Source: Actinomycetota bacterium
GTDB taxonomy: Bacteria > Actinomycetota > Actinomycetes > Nanopelagicales > Nanopelagicaceae
Length of the DNA: 8,119 nucleotides
Direction: 5' to 3'
Assembly: GCA_005787645.1 (NCBI GenBank)
Contig: SYAM01000041.1
Location: 1-8,119 of the forward strand
The notes under the pieces are model-generated. The model had not been told where the DNA came from. It saw only the letters and a program-made list of their open reading frames with translations, and did no database searches. This document shows positions 1 to 6,225 of the stretch, piece by piece. Both the position numbers and the translations under genes were made by a program. Position 1 is the first letter of the stretch, and each line of letters starts with the position of its first letter.

Positions 1-987
1 TGGATACATACCTTCGGCATACCACTCTAAATGTCCCGATGTTTCAAAGAGCGCAGATTTCGTTAGATGAGGCGAATAGACAAATTGATACTCCTCTTCT
101 TCATGTCGTTTGCGCGAATAATCCTCCATTGCTCGGCGGATAATTCCGCCTTTCGGATGGAAAACGGCAAGACCCGAACCGATCTCCTCAGGGAACGAGA
201 AGAGATCAAGTTCTGTACCCAATCGTCGATGATCACGTTTCTCTGCTTCTTCTAAAAAATTGAGGTAAGAATCTAATTCTTCTTGGCTAGGCCAGGCTGT
301 TCCGTAGATTCGCTGAAGCATCGGATTCTTCTCCGAACCTCGCCAGTAAGCACCCGATGACCGCATAAGTTTCACGGCAGGAATTAATTTTGTAGTTGGA
401 ATATGCGGGCCCCTACAGAGGTCCTTCCAAGCAATCTCGCCCTCTCGATTGAGGTTGTCATAGATAGTCAATTCACCAGCGCCAACCTCGACGGCAGATT
501 CATCATTCGCTTCAGATTTGATTCCGATGAGTTCACATTTGAAAGGCTCGTGGGACAACTCTGAGAGAGCCTCTTGTTCGGTTACTACGCGACGGCGAAA
601 ACGTTGATTACCCTTAATGATCTTACTCATTTCCTTTTCGAGGGAGAGCAAGTCCTCAGGTGTGAAAGGCTTAGCCGAATCGAAGTCGTAATAAAACCCA
701 TCTTTAATCGGTGGTCCAATTCCAAGACGCGTGCCCGGGAACATTGTCTGAACAGCTTGCGCTAACACGTGTGCGCTGGAATGGCGCAAGATTGCTAAAC
801 CATCTGGTGAGGAGATTGCTATCGTCTCAACTGCATCACCATCTTTTAACTCGGTATTGAGATCGCGGAGTTCGCCGTTGATTCGAAGCGCAATTACCTC
901 GGGGCGATCCTTGAAGAGTTCGCCGGTGTACTTCTCAATTGTCACCGAAGAGTGCGTGCCATCGAGCGTGATTGCAACAGGAACCAT
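1..987 (-). CDS. thrS: Threonyl-tRNA synthetase, N-terminal half (cut by window edge)
   Basis: Charges tRNA-Thr with threonine in the cytoplasm. The 329 visible residues begin MVPVAITLDG and follow the bacterial ThrRS order. A TGS domain covers about residues 1-60. The editing domain follows, with the HxxxH motif (H69, H73) and the CRGPH motif (C191, H195), the pair that hydrolyses mischarged Ser-tRNA. The conserved AYWRG (213-217) and LQRIYGTAW segments come next, and the start of the class II catalytic core is near residue 250. Bacterial ThrRS is about 640 residues, so the rest of the core and the anticodon-binding domain lie beyond position 1. The start is an ATG whose first residues align with E. 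coli ThrRS; its ribosome site is weak. It follows the PGPGW gene by 31 bp on the same strand, so it is probably the last visible gene of the pabB-pabC unit. Identification is secure. Confidence 0.97.
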   Translation of the reverse strand, partial: MVPVAITLDGTHSSVTIEKYTGELFKDRPEVIALRINGELRDLNTELKDGDAVETIAISSPDGLAILRHSSAHVLAQAVQTMFPGTRLGIGPPIKDGFYYDFDSAKPFTPEDLLSLEKEMSKIIKGNQRFRRRVVTEQEALSELSHEPFKCELIGIKSEANDESAVEVGAGELTIYDNLNREGEIAWKDLCRGPHIPTTKLIPAVKLMRSSGAYWRGSEKNPMLQRIYGTAWPSQEELDSYLNFLEEAEKRDHRRLGTELDLFSFPEEIGSGLAVFHPKGGIIRRAMEDYSRKRHEEEEYQFVYSPHLTKSALFETSGHLEWYAEGMYP

Positions 988-1018
988 AATTCGAAAGCCT
1001 ATCGCGGGCAGCTCTTGT

Positions 1019-1357
1019 CTAGGCGAAATTGCGGCGGATGGCTAGGAGCCCGAGTACTAAAAGAATTAGTAGAACGAGTGCGATGGAAATAGAGAGTCGG
1101 CGCTTTCCAGGAGGTAGGGCTTTTTGAGCCGCTCGCAAAGCAACCATCTTCGTCTTGATTAGCGCGCGCTCGGCCCATGCAAATTCAGAGGCGAGAATTC
1201 CAAGTCCGGCGAAGATGATTAACCAACCCGGACCGGGAGTGATAAGAAAGACCGCGCCGAGTGCTGTGATAGTTCCGCCGAGTACGGCAACGCCGATCCG
1301 CCAAGCCAGCCCCCCTGCTGGAGTGGTTTTAACCTTCGCCCGGAATCGCCTGATCAC
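1019..1357 (-). CDS. Small PGPGW-family (TIGR02611-like) membrane protein
   Basis: A 112-residue membrane protein of unknown function. The basic N-terminus (residues 1-11) is followed by a hydrophobic helix at about 20-39, the signature PGPGW at 41-45, a second hydrophobic stretch at about 46-60, a basic amphipathic region, and a third helix at about 88-106 that ends in a positive tail. PGPGW after the first helix is the hallmark of the Pfam PGPGW / TIGR02611 family of putative transmembrane proteins, common in actinobacteria. The start is GTG and its bases overlap the pabC TGA stop (GTGA, 1354-1357), which indicates translational coupling to pabC. thrS begins 31 bp downstream. The family has no established biochemical role, and the operon position does not by itself reveal one. 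The family call is strong; the function is unknown. Confidence 0.85.
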   Translation of the reverse strand: MIRRFRAKVKTTPAGGLAWRIGVAVLGGTITALGAVFLITPGPGWLIIFAGLGILASEFAWAERALIKTKMVALRAAQKALPPGKRRLSISIALVLLILLVLGLLAIRRNFA

Positions 1358-2139
1358 GGGTTCAGATTACCTGCCAGTGACCTCTTATATAAAGTGGAGA
1401 TTTCCTCAACCTTCCCACCGCTCTTGTACTTGCGACCATTTATCTCGCCGATGGGTTGAACGCTTCGCAAACTCGAGATTAACGCTACCGACTCACATCT
1501 CTGGATCTCTTCGAAAATCAGGTCACGCTCACTGAGGTAGCCCCATTCGATGAGTAATTCGCGGGTTATACCCGGGAGTGGGCCTGCTGATAGCGGCGGG
1601 GTAACCCACTTCCCGCCCATTAGCGCGATGATGTTTGCAGTGCTGCTCTCCATCACCGAATCTTCAGTATTAAAAAGGAGCGAGTCATCTGCATTTCGCT
1701 CCTGTGCGTAGTTAAAGGCAAGAAGGTACTCGCCATAAGAGGTGGATTTCACCTTTTGTAGGGGTGACTTGGCATTGAATGGATAGGGGTAGGTCACGAT
1801 TCTCGCCGCTTGGCTCCACTCCTTGTAGGGCTGGTGGGTGATGAGTAGCGCACCAGAACCTGAGATGGTGATTCGCATCCGACCCAGATTTATCTCGGAG
1901 GTGCTCTGTAAGAGAGCCGTTACCCCTACAGCAAGAACATCTTTTGGTGGAGCGCTGATACCTAATACCTCCGCCCCGTTATGTATGCGCGCAATATGGC
2001 GATCAAGCGCCACTGCTCTACCGCCAATTGTGAGAACCGTTTCAAAGAGCCCTTCACCGAGAAGGAAGGAGCGATCAGAGAATGAGATGAGCGAGGAGTT
2101 CTCCCGATCATCGACTAAACGATCATTGAACCAGAGCAT
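1354..2139 (-). CDS. pabC: Class IV aminotransferase, probable 4-amino-4-deoxychorismate lyase
   Basis: Likely converts 4-amino-4-deoxychorismate to p-aminobenzoate and pyruvate, a step towards folate, as a cytoplasmic PLP enzyme. The 261 residues have the fold-type IV layout: an N-terminal segment with FSDRSFLLGEGLFETV (residues 20-35), the likely PLP lysine K131 in QKVKSTSYGEYLLA, the cofactor-binding stretch around E164 in VMESSTANI, and the phosphate-side motif GITREL (190-195). The fold alone cannot separate ADC lyase from branched-chain or D-amino-acid aminotransferases. The assignment rests on pabB 45 bp upstream in the same direction, plus a length close to E. coli PabC (269 residues). 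The start is an ATG at 2139 preceded by a purine-rich GAGA stretch. The stop overlaps the next gene's GTG start. Confidence 0.85.
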   Translation of the reverse strand: MLWFNDRLVDDRENSSLISFSDRSFLLGEGLFETVLTIGGRAVALDRHIARIHNGAEVLGISAPPKDVLAVGVTALLQSTSEINLGRMRITISGSGALLITHQPYKEWSQAARIVTYPYPFNAKSPLQKVKSTSYGEYLLAFNYAQERNADDSLLFNTEDSVMESSTANIIALMGGKWVTPPLSAGPLPGITRELLIEWGYLSERDLIFEEIQRCESVALISSLRSVQPIGEINGRKYKSGGKVEEISTLYKRSLAGNLNP

Positions 2140-2184
2140 CGTTGCGAGCTATCTCTCTTTCTCTTTAGTTTGGCCGGCGTTGAG

Positions 2185-3189
2185 CTAACGTTGATTGACA
2201 ATTGATAGTAAACGACTGGCCTTAAGTTCGGTCTCAGCCCACTCCAATTCTGGTTCAGAGCCCCATGTGATACCAGCGCCTGTGCCAAATTTGAGGGTTC
2301 CGGATTCGAGCCAGAAGGTACGAATCCCCACTGCTAACTCGGCTCGCGCTCCATGAACCCATCCGATTGCTCCGCAGTATGGTCCGCGCTCGCCACGTTC
2401 TATCTTCGCTATCAACTCGATTGCAGAGGATTTCGGTGCACCACTGATTGAACCGGCAGGAAGAATGGCGGAAAAGATCTCGCCCCAGGAGATATCACTT
2501 CGTAAAGTTCCTTGGATATCAGAGACTAGATGTACAAGACCAGGGTGTTCTTCCACACCAAGGAGTCGTGGGATGTGAATCGAACCTGTTATACAAAGAG
2601 AACCGAAGTCATGGCGAACTAAATCAACAATCATCACATTTTCGGCTCGATCTTTTTCGAGAAGTTCATAAGCGTTCTTCGCAGTTCCCTTAATCGGGCT
2701 TGAGGTAATCAACGACCCCTCTCGCTCCAAGAGCAATTCAGGAGAGGCTGATGCAATGGAAATCCCTGGAAGCTCCAATGAAGACAGATACGGGGCGGGA
2801 TTCTCTCTGCGAAGGTACGACATCACGCCGAGTAGGTGTGTGGATTCGGTTGATGTGGTGAGGGTGCGACAGAGATTCGTTTGATAAACCTCTCCTCGCG
2901 CAATCGCACTTCGCACCTGCTCTACCGCCTCGACATATTCCCCGCGAGAGAGTGAGCTCTGCCAGATCGAATTGAGGTGATACCACGGTTGGGTATCTGC
3001 GAATTCAAAAAACGCGCCCTCGGCATCACGCTGCACATCTGCAAAACGAGCGAAGGTCATCTTCCCTTCATAGGTGATGAGAACCGCCCAAAAGTTTCCA
3101 TCACCGAGTGATACTGGGTCATCGGAAATTTCCACCAATTCACGGGCCCACAGCCCATTCCGATAGAAGCCGAACTCCATGCTCCCCAC
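2185..3189 (-). CDS. pabB: Aminodeoxychorismate synthase component I (short actinobacterial form)
   Basis: Uses chorismate and ammonia to make 4-amino-4-deoxychorismate, the precursor of p-aminobenzoate. The 334-residue protein carries the full chorismate-binding domain: GEVYQTNLC (99-107), ASPELLL (148-154), PIKGTAKN (165-172), ENVMIVDLVRHD (183-194), SGAPKSSA (249-256), GIGW-like CGAIGW (272-277) and FGTGAGITWGS (301-311). K167 in PIKGT is the active-site lysine typical of PabB; anthranilate synthase TrpE has Ala at that place, so this favours PabB. The protein is much shorter than E. coli PabB (453) because most of the N-terminal lobe is missing, as in many actinobacterial homologues. No glutaminase partner (pabA/trpG) is visible. 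The start is GTG at 3189, but an in-frame ATG at 3180 is an alternative and no ribosome site clearly decides. Residue 193 is His where Asn is usual. Confidence 0.92.
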   Translation of the reverse strand: MGSMEFGFYRNGLWARELVEISDDPVSLGDGNFWAVLITYEGKMTFARFADVQRDAEGAFFEFADTQPWYHLNSIWQSSLSRGEYVEAVEQVRSAIARGEVYQTNLCRTLTTSTESTHLLGVMSYLRRENPAPYLSSLELPGISIASASPELLLEREGSLITSSPIKGTAKNAYELLEKDRAENVMIVDLVRHDFGSLCITGSIHIPRLLGVEEHPGLVHLVSDIQGTLRSDISWGEIFSAILPAGSISGAPKSSAIELIAKIERGERGPYCGAIGWVHGARAELAVGIRTFWLESGTLKFGTGAGITWGSEPELEWAETELKASRLLSIVNQR

Positions 3190-3200
3190 CGTAGCCCACG

Positions 3201-3219
3201 CCCGCTCAATCGAGACGGG
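3201..3219. repeat. Short GC-rich hairpin between pabB and the tRNA cluster
   Basis: CCCGCTC (3201-3207) pairs with GAG-A-CGGG (3212-3219) with one bulged A and an AATC loop. It lies 11 bp before the pabB start, so it would sit in the pabB 5' leader if transcription starts further out. No T tract follows on either strand, so it is not a classical terminator. It may be chance in a GC-rich stretch. Confidence 0.25.
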
Positions 3220-3244
3220 TTCGCCCTACCCCCTGCCCCTGCGG

Positions 3245-3250
3245 TAGATT
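3245..3250 (+). promoter_or_regulatory. Candidate -10 box for the tRNA cluster
   Basis: TAGATT fits the TANNNT pattern and would start transcription about 9 nt before tRNA-Gly. The best -35 candidate, TTCGCC at 3220-3225, is weak and spaced 19 bp. The three tRNAs have no gene upstream on their strand in the window, so a promoter is needed near here. Placement is tentative. Confidence 0.35.
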
Positions 3251-3265
3251 CCGCCCTAAATAAAT

Positions 3266-3338
3266 GCGGATGTAGCGCAGTTGGTAGCGCATCACCTTGC
3301 CAAGGTGAATGTCGCGGGTTCGAGTCCCGTCATCCGCT
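3266..3338 (+). tRNA. tRNA-Gly (anticodon GCC)
   Basis: A 73-nt cloverleaf. The acceptor GCGGATG pairs perfectly with CATCCGC, the D stem is GCGC/GCGC, and the anticodon stem is TCACC/GGTGA around the loop TTGCCAA. The anticodon GCC is at 3299-3301, and the T arm has loop TTCGAGT. The discriminator base is T, as expected for bacterial tRNA-Gly. The 3' CCA is not encoded. It is the first of three clustered tRNAs. Confidence 0.97.
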
Positions 3339-3370
3339 CGAAAGTGGTTTACCAACGGGTGAACTCCTTT

Positions 3371-3441
3371 GGTGGGATGGCCGAGAGGCGAGGCTCAGGA
3401 CTGCACATCCTGCTACACGGGTTCAAATCCCGTTCCCACCT
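3371..3441 (+). tRNA. tRNA-Cys (anticodon GCA)
   Basis: A 71-nt cloverleaf. The acceptor GGTGGGA pairs with TCCCACC, the D stem is GCC/GGC, and the anticodon stem is CAGGA/TCCTG around loop CTGCACA, with GCA at 3403-3405. The T stem is ACGGG/CCCGT with loop TTCAAAT. Discriminator T (U73) is the main identity base for cysteinyl-tRNA synthetase. CCA is not encoded. It lies 32 bp after tRNA-Gly, so the two are probably cotranscribed. Confidence 0.97.
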
Positions 3442-3472
3442 CGATAGAAATTACAACTGAATATCGATTAAT

Positions 3473-3544
3473 GGACGATTGGCGCAGCGGTAGCGCACTT
3501 CCTTGACATGGACGGGGTCACTGGTTCGATCCCAGTATCGTCCA
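3473..3544 (+). tRNA. tRNA-Val (anticodon GAC)
   Basis: A 72-nt cloverleaf. The acceptor GGACGAT pairs with ATCGTCC, the D stem is GCGC/GCGC, the anticodon loop is TTGACAT with GAC at 3505-3507, and the T stem is ACTGG/CCAGT with loop TTCGATC. The discriminator is A, as in tRNA-Val. The anticodon stem CTTCC/GGACG holds one mismatch, T3499 against C3513 (U28-C42); the other four pairs are sound. CCA is not encoded. It lies 31 bp after tRNA-Cys and is the last of the cluster. A truncated gene starts directly at its 3' end. Confidence 0.95.
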
Positions 3545-3678
3545 CTTCATTCCGCTCAACAATCCTGGGTCAAGCAGTGATGCATACAGCGCAACATTGG
3601 GGTCAAATCGCGGCAATTCTCAAACAGCATTGTCACCACTTAGATCTCGATGAATATGATGTATGGAGTTTGAACTAA
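3545..3678 (+). pseudogene. Headless fragment resembling the C-terminus of a DinB-family protein
   Basis: A frame open from the tRNA-Val 3' end to TAA at 3676-3678 encodes about 44 residues. Its core, AVMHTAQHWGQIAAILK, followed by LDLDEYDVWSLN, resembles the last helix and tail of DinB/YfiT-like metalloenzymes. In that family a histidine in an HxxxHxxQI-type helix binds metal, and many actinobacterial members end near a DLDxW motif. Family members are about 150-170 residues, so roughly three quarters of the gene is missing. The only upstream ATG in this frame (3508) lies inside the tRNA and would not restore the domain. An internal ATG at 3580 would give just 32 residues. The family match is from memory of the motif and not from a search. 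It is best read as a relic left by a deletion or integration event at the tRNA. Confidence 0.5.
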
Positions 3679-3698
3679 TTGTGATTCATTTTCAGCGA

Positions 3699-5186
3699 TT
3701 ATCTAGCAATCAATTTTATTGTGAATTTCTTGGCGCCTACAGAAATCGGGATAGTTGTTGTTCCAGTTTTAAGTATCGACAGGGCAGCTCCCGAACTCAC
3801 TCCTAAACCCTTTGGTAGCGGCAAAGTCTTGATTAGTCCAGCAGGGTCTGCCCCAACTAACCAACGACCTTTCAAAGATGACTTGAATACCAATAGGTCA
3901 CCTGGGGCTGCGACAAATGTCGCACCATTCTTCATCGTGTAGATACGTGTTGATTTCCTCGTCGCATCCGGTTTGTTTGTAGGGCTGGCGGATTGAGGAG
4001 TTGCAGTTGGCGGTGGTGTCTCTGCAGGTTTCTTTAGCGTAATTGCAATCTTCGTCGAAGAGAAGGTAAATCCCAGACCCTTGATCTCTACCTTATCGGT
4101 GCCACTCTTGTATTGAGTAGTGAAGGTTGCAGCCTTAACACCACCTGCGGTGTCGGTCACCTCGACTATCGCCTCCTGCATGGTCTTTGGCTCCAAACCA
4201 AATACCTTCCTAATCAGATCGCCGCGAATACTGGCTTCGAACCAACCATCAATCACATTCTTGTAGACGTCAAAATGTGGACCAGTGGAAACCACGATTA
4301 TCTTGTTGTTCTGCCGATCGAACTTCACCTCGTAAGCGCAGCCACCATTCGAGTTCAGGAACATGCCTCCAGGAGGCGTTCCTTGCAAAATTGCATATTC
4401 ACCTACATAAGGATCGATGTTAATCGAGTACTCGACCCGATAGTCATTGGCCACAAGTTCATTTTTGGCATCCTGCATACATGGGTTCTTCTCCCAGGGA
4501 CCGTCATGTCGATATGAATGTACTTCTTGGACAGCTCCAGATGTGATCAATCGTTGTTTGCCATCTTTTCCTGTTTCAATATCGATGCTGGGATTCTTCA
4601 TCCATGACCACGCTAAGCCAGCGCCCTTTGCAACTTTGTCTGCGATGAGAGTCATCCGCCATGTTGTTCCAGGCTTCAAGGCTTGCCATCCACTGACGCG
4701 CGTGTCGAGCGGTTTTCTTGGGTCTACCCCATTAAGGGGCACGAAAGAGTTTTTGATTCGTGGAAAGCCCGGAACCTCTTCTTTCGAATAGACAATCGCC
4801 GCGACGTACTGGGTGCTGCCGTCAATAGCGGCACCTGGGAATTCGTAACAGACATCGTATTCACTTGTATTTCCTGTTCCACAAACAAACTTTCCGGAAG
4901 GGTCGCCTTCGCGCATCGGTTGCGAAACCCCTGACTGAAACCAAGGGTTCTTCAGTTCATTTCCCTTTACCCAAGACTTTGACTTCTCATCATAAAATTC
5001 AATCGACTCAATGCAATTATCACTCTGATTAAGTGTTGAACAGGCGAGCCACAAAGGAGGATCATGAGGCTCGAAATTCCGTCCTGGAACTGCATCTCCT
5101 ACGGCTGCAAATGTTGTCGGAACATTTGACGCTAGCCACAGAGAAACTAAAGCGAGAACAAAATGGTGAACAAATCTATGCTTCAC
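3699..5186 (-). CDS. Secreted two-part protein of unknown function
   Basis: A 495-residue exported protein I cannot assign to a family. The start has a basic n-region (KHRFVHH), a hydrophobic core (residues 9-20) and a probable signal-peptidase I site near 27-28 (TTFA-AV). There is no lipobox cysteine, so it is probably released or wall-associated. The main domain, about 30-385, is rich in aromatic residues and beta-like, with six cysteines (49, 58, 102, 113, 236, 283) that could form disulfides outside the cell. Residues 387-409 form a Pro/Thr/Ser-rich linker (PAETPPPTATPQSASPT). A compact C-terminal domain of about 80 residues follows (415-495), rich in Val, Gly and Lys, perhaps for adhesion or binding. 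The start codon is GTG, 8 nt after a perfect TATAAT, so its message is nearly leaderless. It is a single-gene unit, convergent with the tRNA cluster and divergent from the nitroreductase gene. Confidence 0.85.
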   Translation of the reverse strand: MKHRFVHHFVLALVSLWLASNVPTTFAAVGDAVPGRNFEPHDPPLWLACSTLNQSDNCIESIEFYDEKSKSWVKGNELKNPWFQSGVSQPMREGDPSGKFVCGTGNTSEYDVCYEFPGAAIDGSTQYVAAIVYSKEEVPGFPRIKNSFVPLNGVDPRKPLDTRVSGWQALKPGTTWRMTLIADKVAKGAGLAWSWMKNPSIDIETGKDGKQRLITSGAVQEVHSYRHDGPWEKNPCMQDAKNELVANDYRVEYSINIDPYVGEYAILQGTPPGGMFLNSNGGCAYEVKFDRQNNKIIVVSTGPHFDVYKNVIDGWFEASIRGDLIRKVFGLEPKTMQEAIVEVTDTAGGVKAATFTTQYKSGTDKVEIKGLGFTFSSTKIAITLKKPAETPPPTATPQSASPTNKPDATRKSTRIYTMKNGATFVAAPGDLLVFKSSLKGRWLVGADPAGLIKTLPLPKGLGVSSGAALSILKTGTTTIPISVGAKKFTIKLIAR

Positions 5187-5194
5187 AACTATGG

Positions 5195-5200
5195 ATTATA
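5195..5200 (-). promoter_or_regulatory. Consensus -10 box for the secreted-protein gene
   Basis: The minus strand reads TATAAT here, a perfect sigma-70 -10 hexamer, 8 nt before the GTG start at 5186. Transcription would begin within a base or two of the start codon, giving a leaderless or nearly leaderless mRNA, which is common in actinobacteria. No good -35 is seen; the expected position (about 5218-5223) reads TAGCCT. Confidence 0.65.
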
Positions 5201-5221
5201 ATTCCCACATTCCCCCTAGGC

Positions 5222-5227
5222 TAGACT
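5222..5227 (+). promoter_or_regulatory. -10 box for the nitroreductase gene (leaderless)
   Basis: TAGACT ends exactly 6 nt before the GTG start at 5234, so the normal -10 to +1 distance puts transcription start on the start codon. This explains the lack of a ribosome-binding site. The expected -35 position lies over the TATAAT of the opposing gene, so the two promoters overlap face to back. No strong -35 hexamer is visible. Confidence 0.6.
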
Positions 5228-5233
5228 TTTACC

Positions 5234-5968
5234 GTGAGTACCTCCGATTTCTCCTATTTTTTGGCAAGCCGACGCTCTACCAGAGACTTCTCGAATATTC
5301 TCGTAGAGAAGGCTTTAATTGAAGAGCTCATTACTGATTCCTTGACCGCTCCAAGCTGGTCGAATACGCGTCCATTTAAAGTCTGCATCGCTACTGGTGA
5401 TGTCCGCGATCGAATTAGCCACGAGTTTGGCGCGCGGTGGGCGAAACTCTCGCAATTTCGCAACGGGAATCTCATCACCAAATTGCGACTACTTCTATCT
5501 GGAGCCGGTTTACCAACAAGTCATAGGTTGATGGCTCGCCCATATGTAGCAGAACTCAAGCCACGTGCGGAGCGAGTAGGCAGGGAGTTGTACACCTGGA
5601 TTGGAGTCGAGCGCGGGAATCGTAATGCGCGAGATAAACAGTGGGAAAAAAATTACGAATTCTTCGGTGCGCCAGTTGAGCTCTTCATTTATATCCATAA
5701 AAGTCTGCACATCTTTGCAGCCAATGATGCAGGCTTGATGCTGCAGAACCTCATCCTCTCTGCTCATGCTCGTGGATTGGGTACATGCCTTCAAGGTGCG
5801 GTAATCATCTGGGACGATGTCATAAGAAAAGAATTCGATGTACCGAAAGATTACCTACTGCTCACTGGTTTAGCGATTGGCTATCCGAAGGATTCGCACA
5901 TCAATAAGTTTGGCGCGCATCGTCTTTCTCCAGAAGAGATAATTATCGCACCTCGCGAAAAGGGCTAG
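5234..5968 (+). CDS. Nitroreductase-family flavoprotein
   Basis: A probable FMN-dependent NAD(P)H oxidoreductase acting in the cytoplasm on nitro-aromatic, quinone or related substrates; the true substrate cannot be read from the sequence. The 244 residues have the family layout: the FMN-phosphate motif RRSTRDF near the N-terminus (13-19), APSWSNTRPFK (39-49, matching the usual APS..N.QPW), FGAPVELFIYI (144-154), the long helix GLMLQNLILSAHARGLGTC (167-185), and the C-terminal LTGLAIGYP (210-218) with NKFGAHR after it. Family members are about 180-250 residues, so length is normal. The stretch between about 60 and 140 is long and basic and probably forms the variable lid over the active site. 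The start is GTG, chosen because it sits at +1 of a TAGACT box. No partner gene is adjacent on the same strand. Confidence 0.88.
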   Translation: MSTSDFSYFLASRRSTRDFSNILVEKALIEELITDSLTAPSWSNTRPFKVCIATGDVRDRISHEFGARWAKLSQFRNGNLITKLRLLLSGAGLPTSHRLMARPYVAELKPRAERVGRELYTWIGVERGNRNARDKQWEKNYEFFGAPVELFIYIHKSLHIFAANDAGLMLQNLILSAHARGLGTCLQGAVIIWDDVIRKEFDVPKDYLLLTGLAIGYPKDSHINKFGAHRLSPEEIIIAPREKG

Positions 5969-6125
5969 GCGTTTAACAACATTCGTGCGCGATTGATAAT
6001 CTCTCCGCGGTACTCCTCGACCAGCTCCCTTTTAATTCCTGAAATCTTGATGACTCAATAAAGTCCTCGATAGAAGCGTTGTAAGCTTGGCCAAGACCAG
6101 TCTTGTAGGTTGGTTTCAATTTCAT
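5965..6125 (-). pseudogene. DNA methyltransferase relic: start of gene present, catalytic core deleted
   Basis: From an ATG at 6125 (preceded by AGGAAGCGAAGG) the minus strand reads MKLKPTYKTGLGQAYNAS then IEDFIESSRFQELKG. This closely resembles the N-terminus of the DNA N4/N6-methyltransferases that begin PTYKT..G.AY..SIEDFL, run to ELKGKV, and then enter the catalytic IFTSPPF motif. Here the resemblance ends at about residue 33. The frame continues with unrelated sequence and stops at 5973 after 50 residues, with no TSPP(F/Y) and no SAM-binding FxGxG. Another minus frame, open from 6054 to 5965, encodes a plausible protein tail (KRELVEEYRGEIINRARMLL) that ends in a TAG tail to tail with the nitroreductase stop. 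The simplest reading is a gene with a large internal deletion that joined its head to an out-of-frame tail. The head match is from motif memory; the origin of the tail is inferred. Confidence 0.6.
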
Positions 6126-6225
6126 ACCTTCGCTTCCTAATCAGAATGTTCACCCTACACGAGTGCACTGACACACTGAATTGCGCGAATCCAGACCTCA
6201 ATTTTAGCTATCTTAAGCGGCTAAG

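Noticed and set aside
1155..1535. A 126-codon plus-strand open frame opposite pabC and the PGPGW gene.
   Set aside because: It is antisense to two clearly recognised genes, has no family-like motifs, and its composition mirrors the opposite strand.
3679..3722. AT-rich partial inverted repeat (AATTGTGATT with AATCAATT) near the end of the secreted-protein gene.
   Set aside because: The stem needs a 2-nt bulge and a long loop, has little GC and overlaps the coding end, so it is not a convincing terminator.
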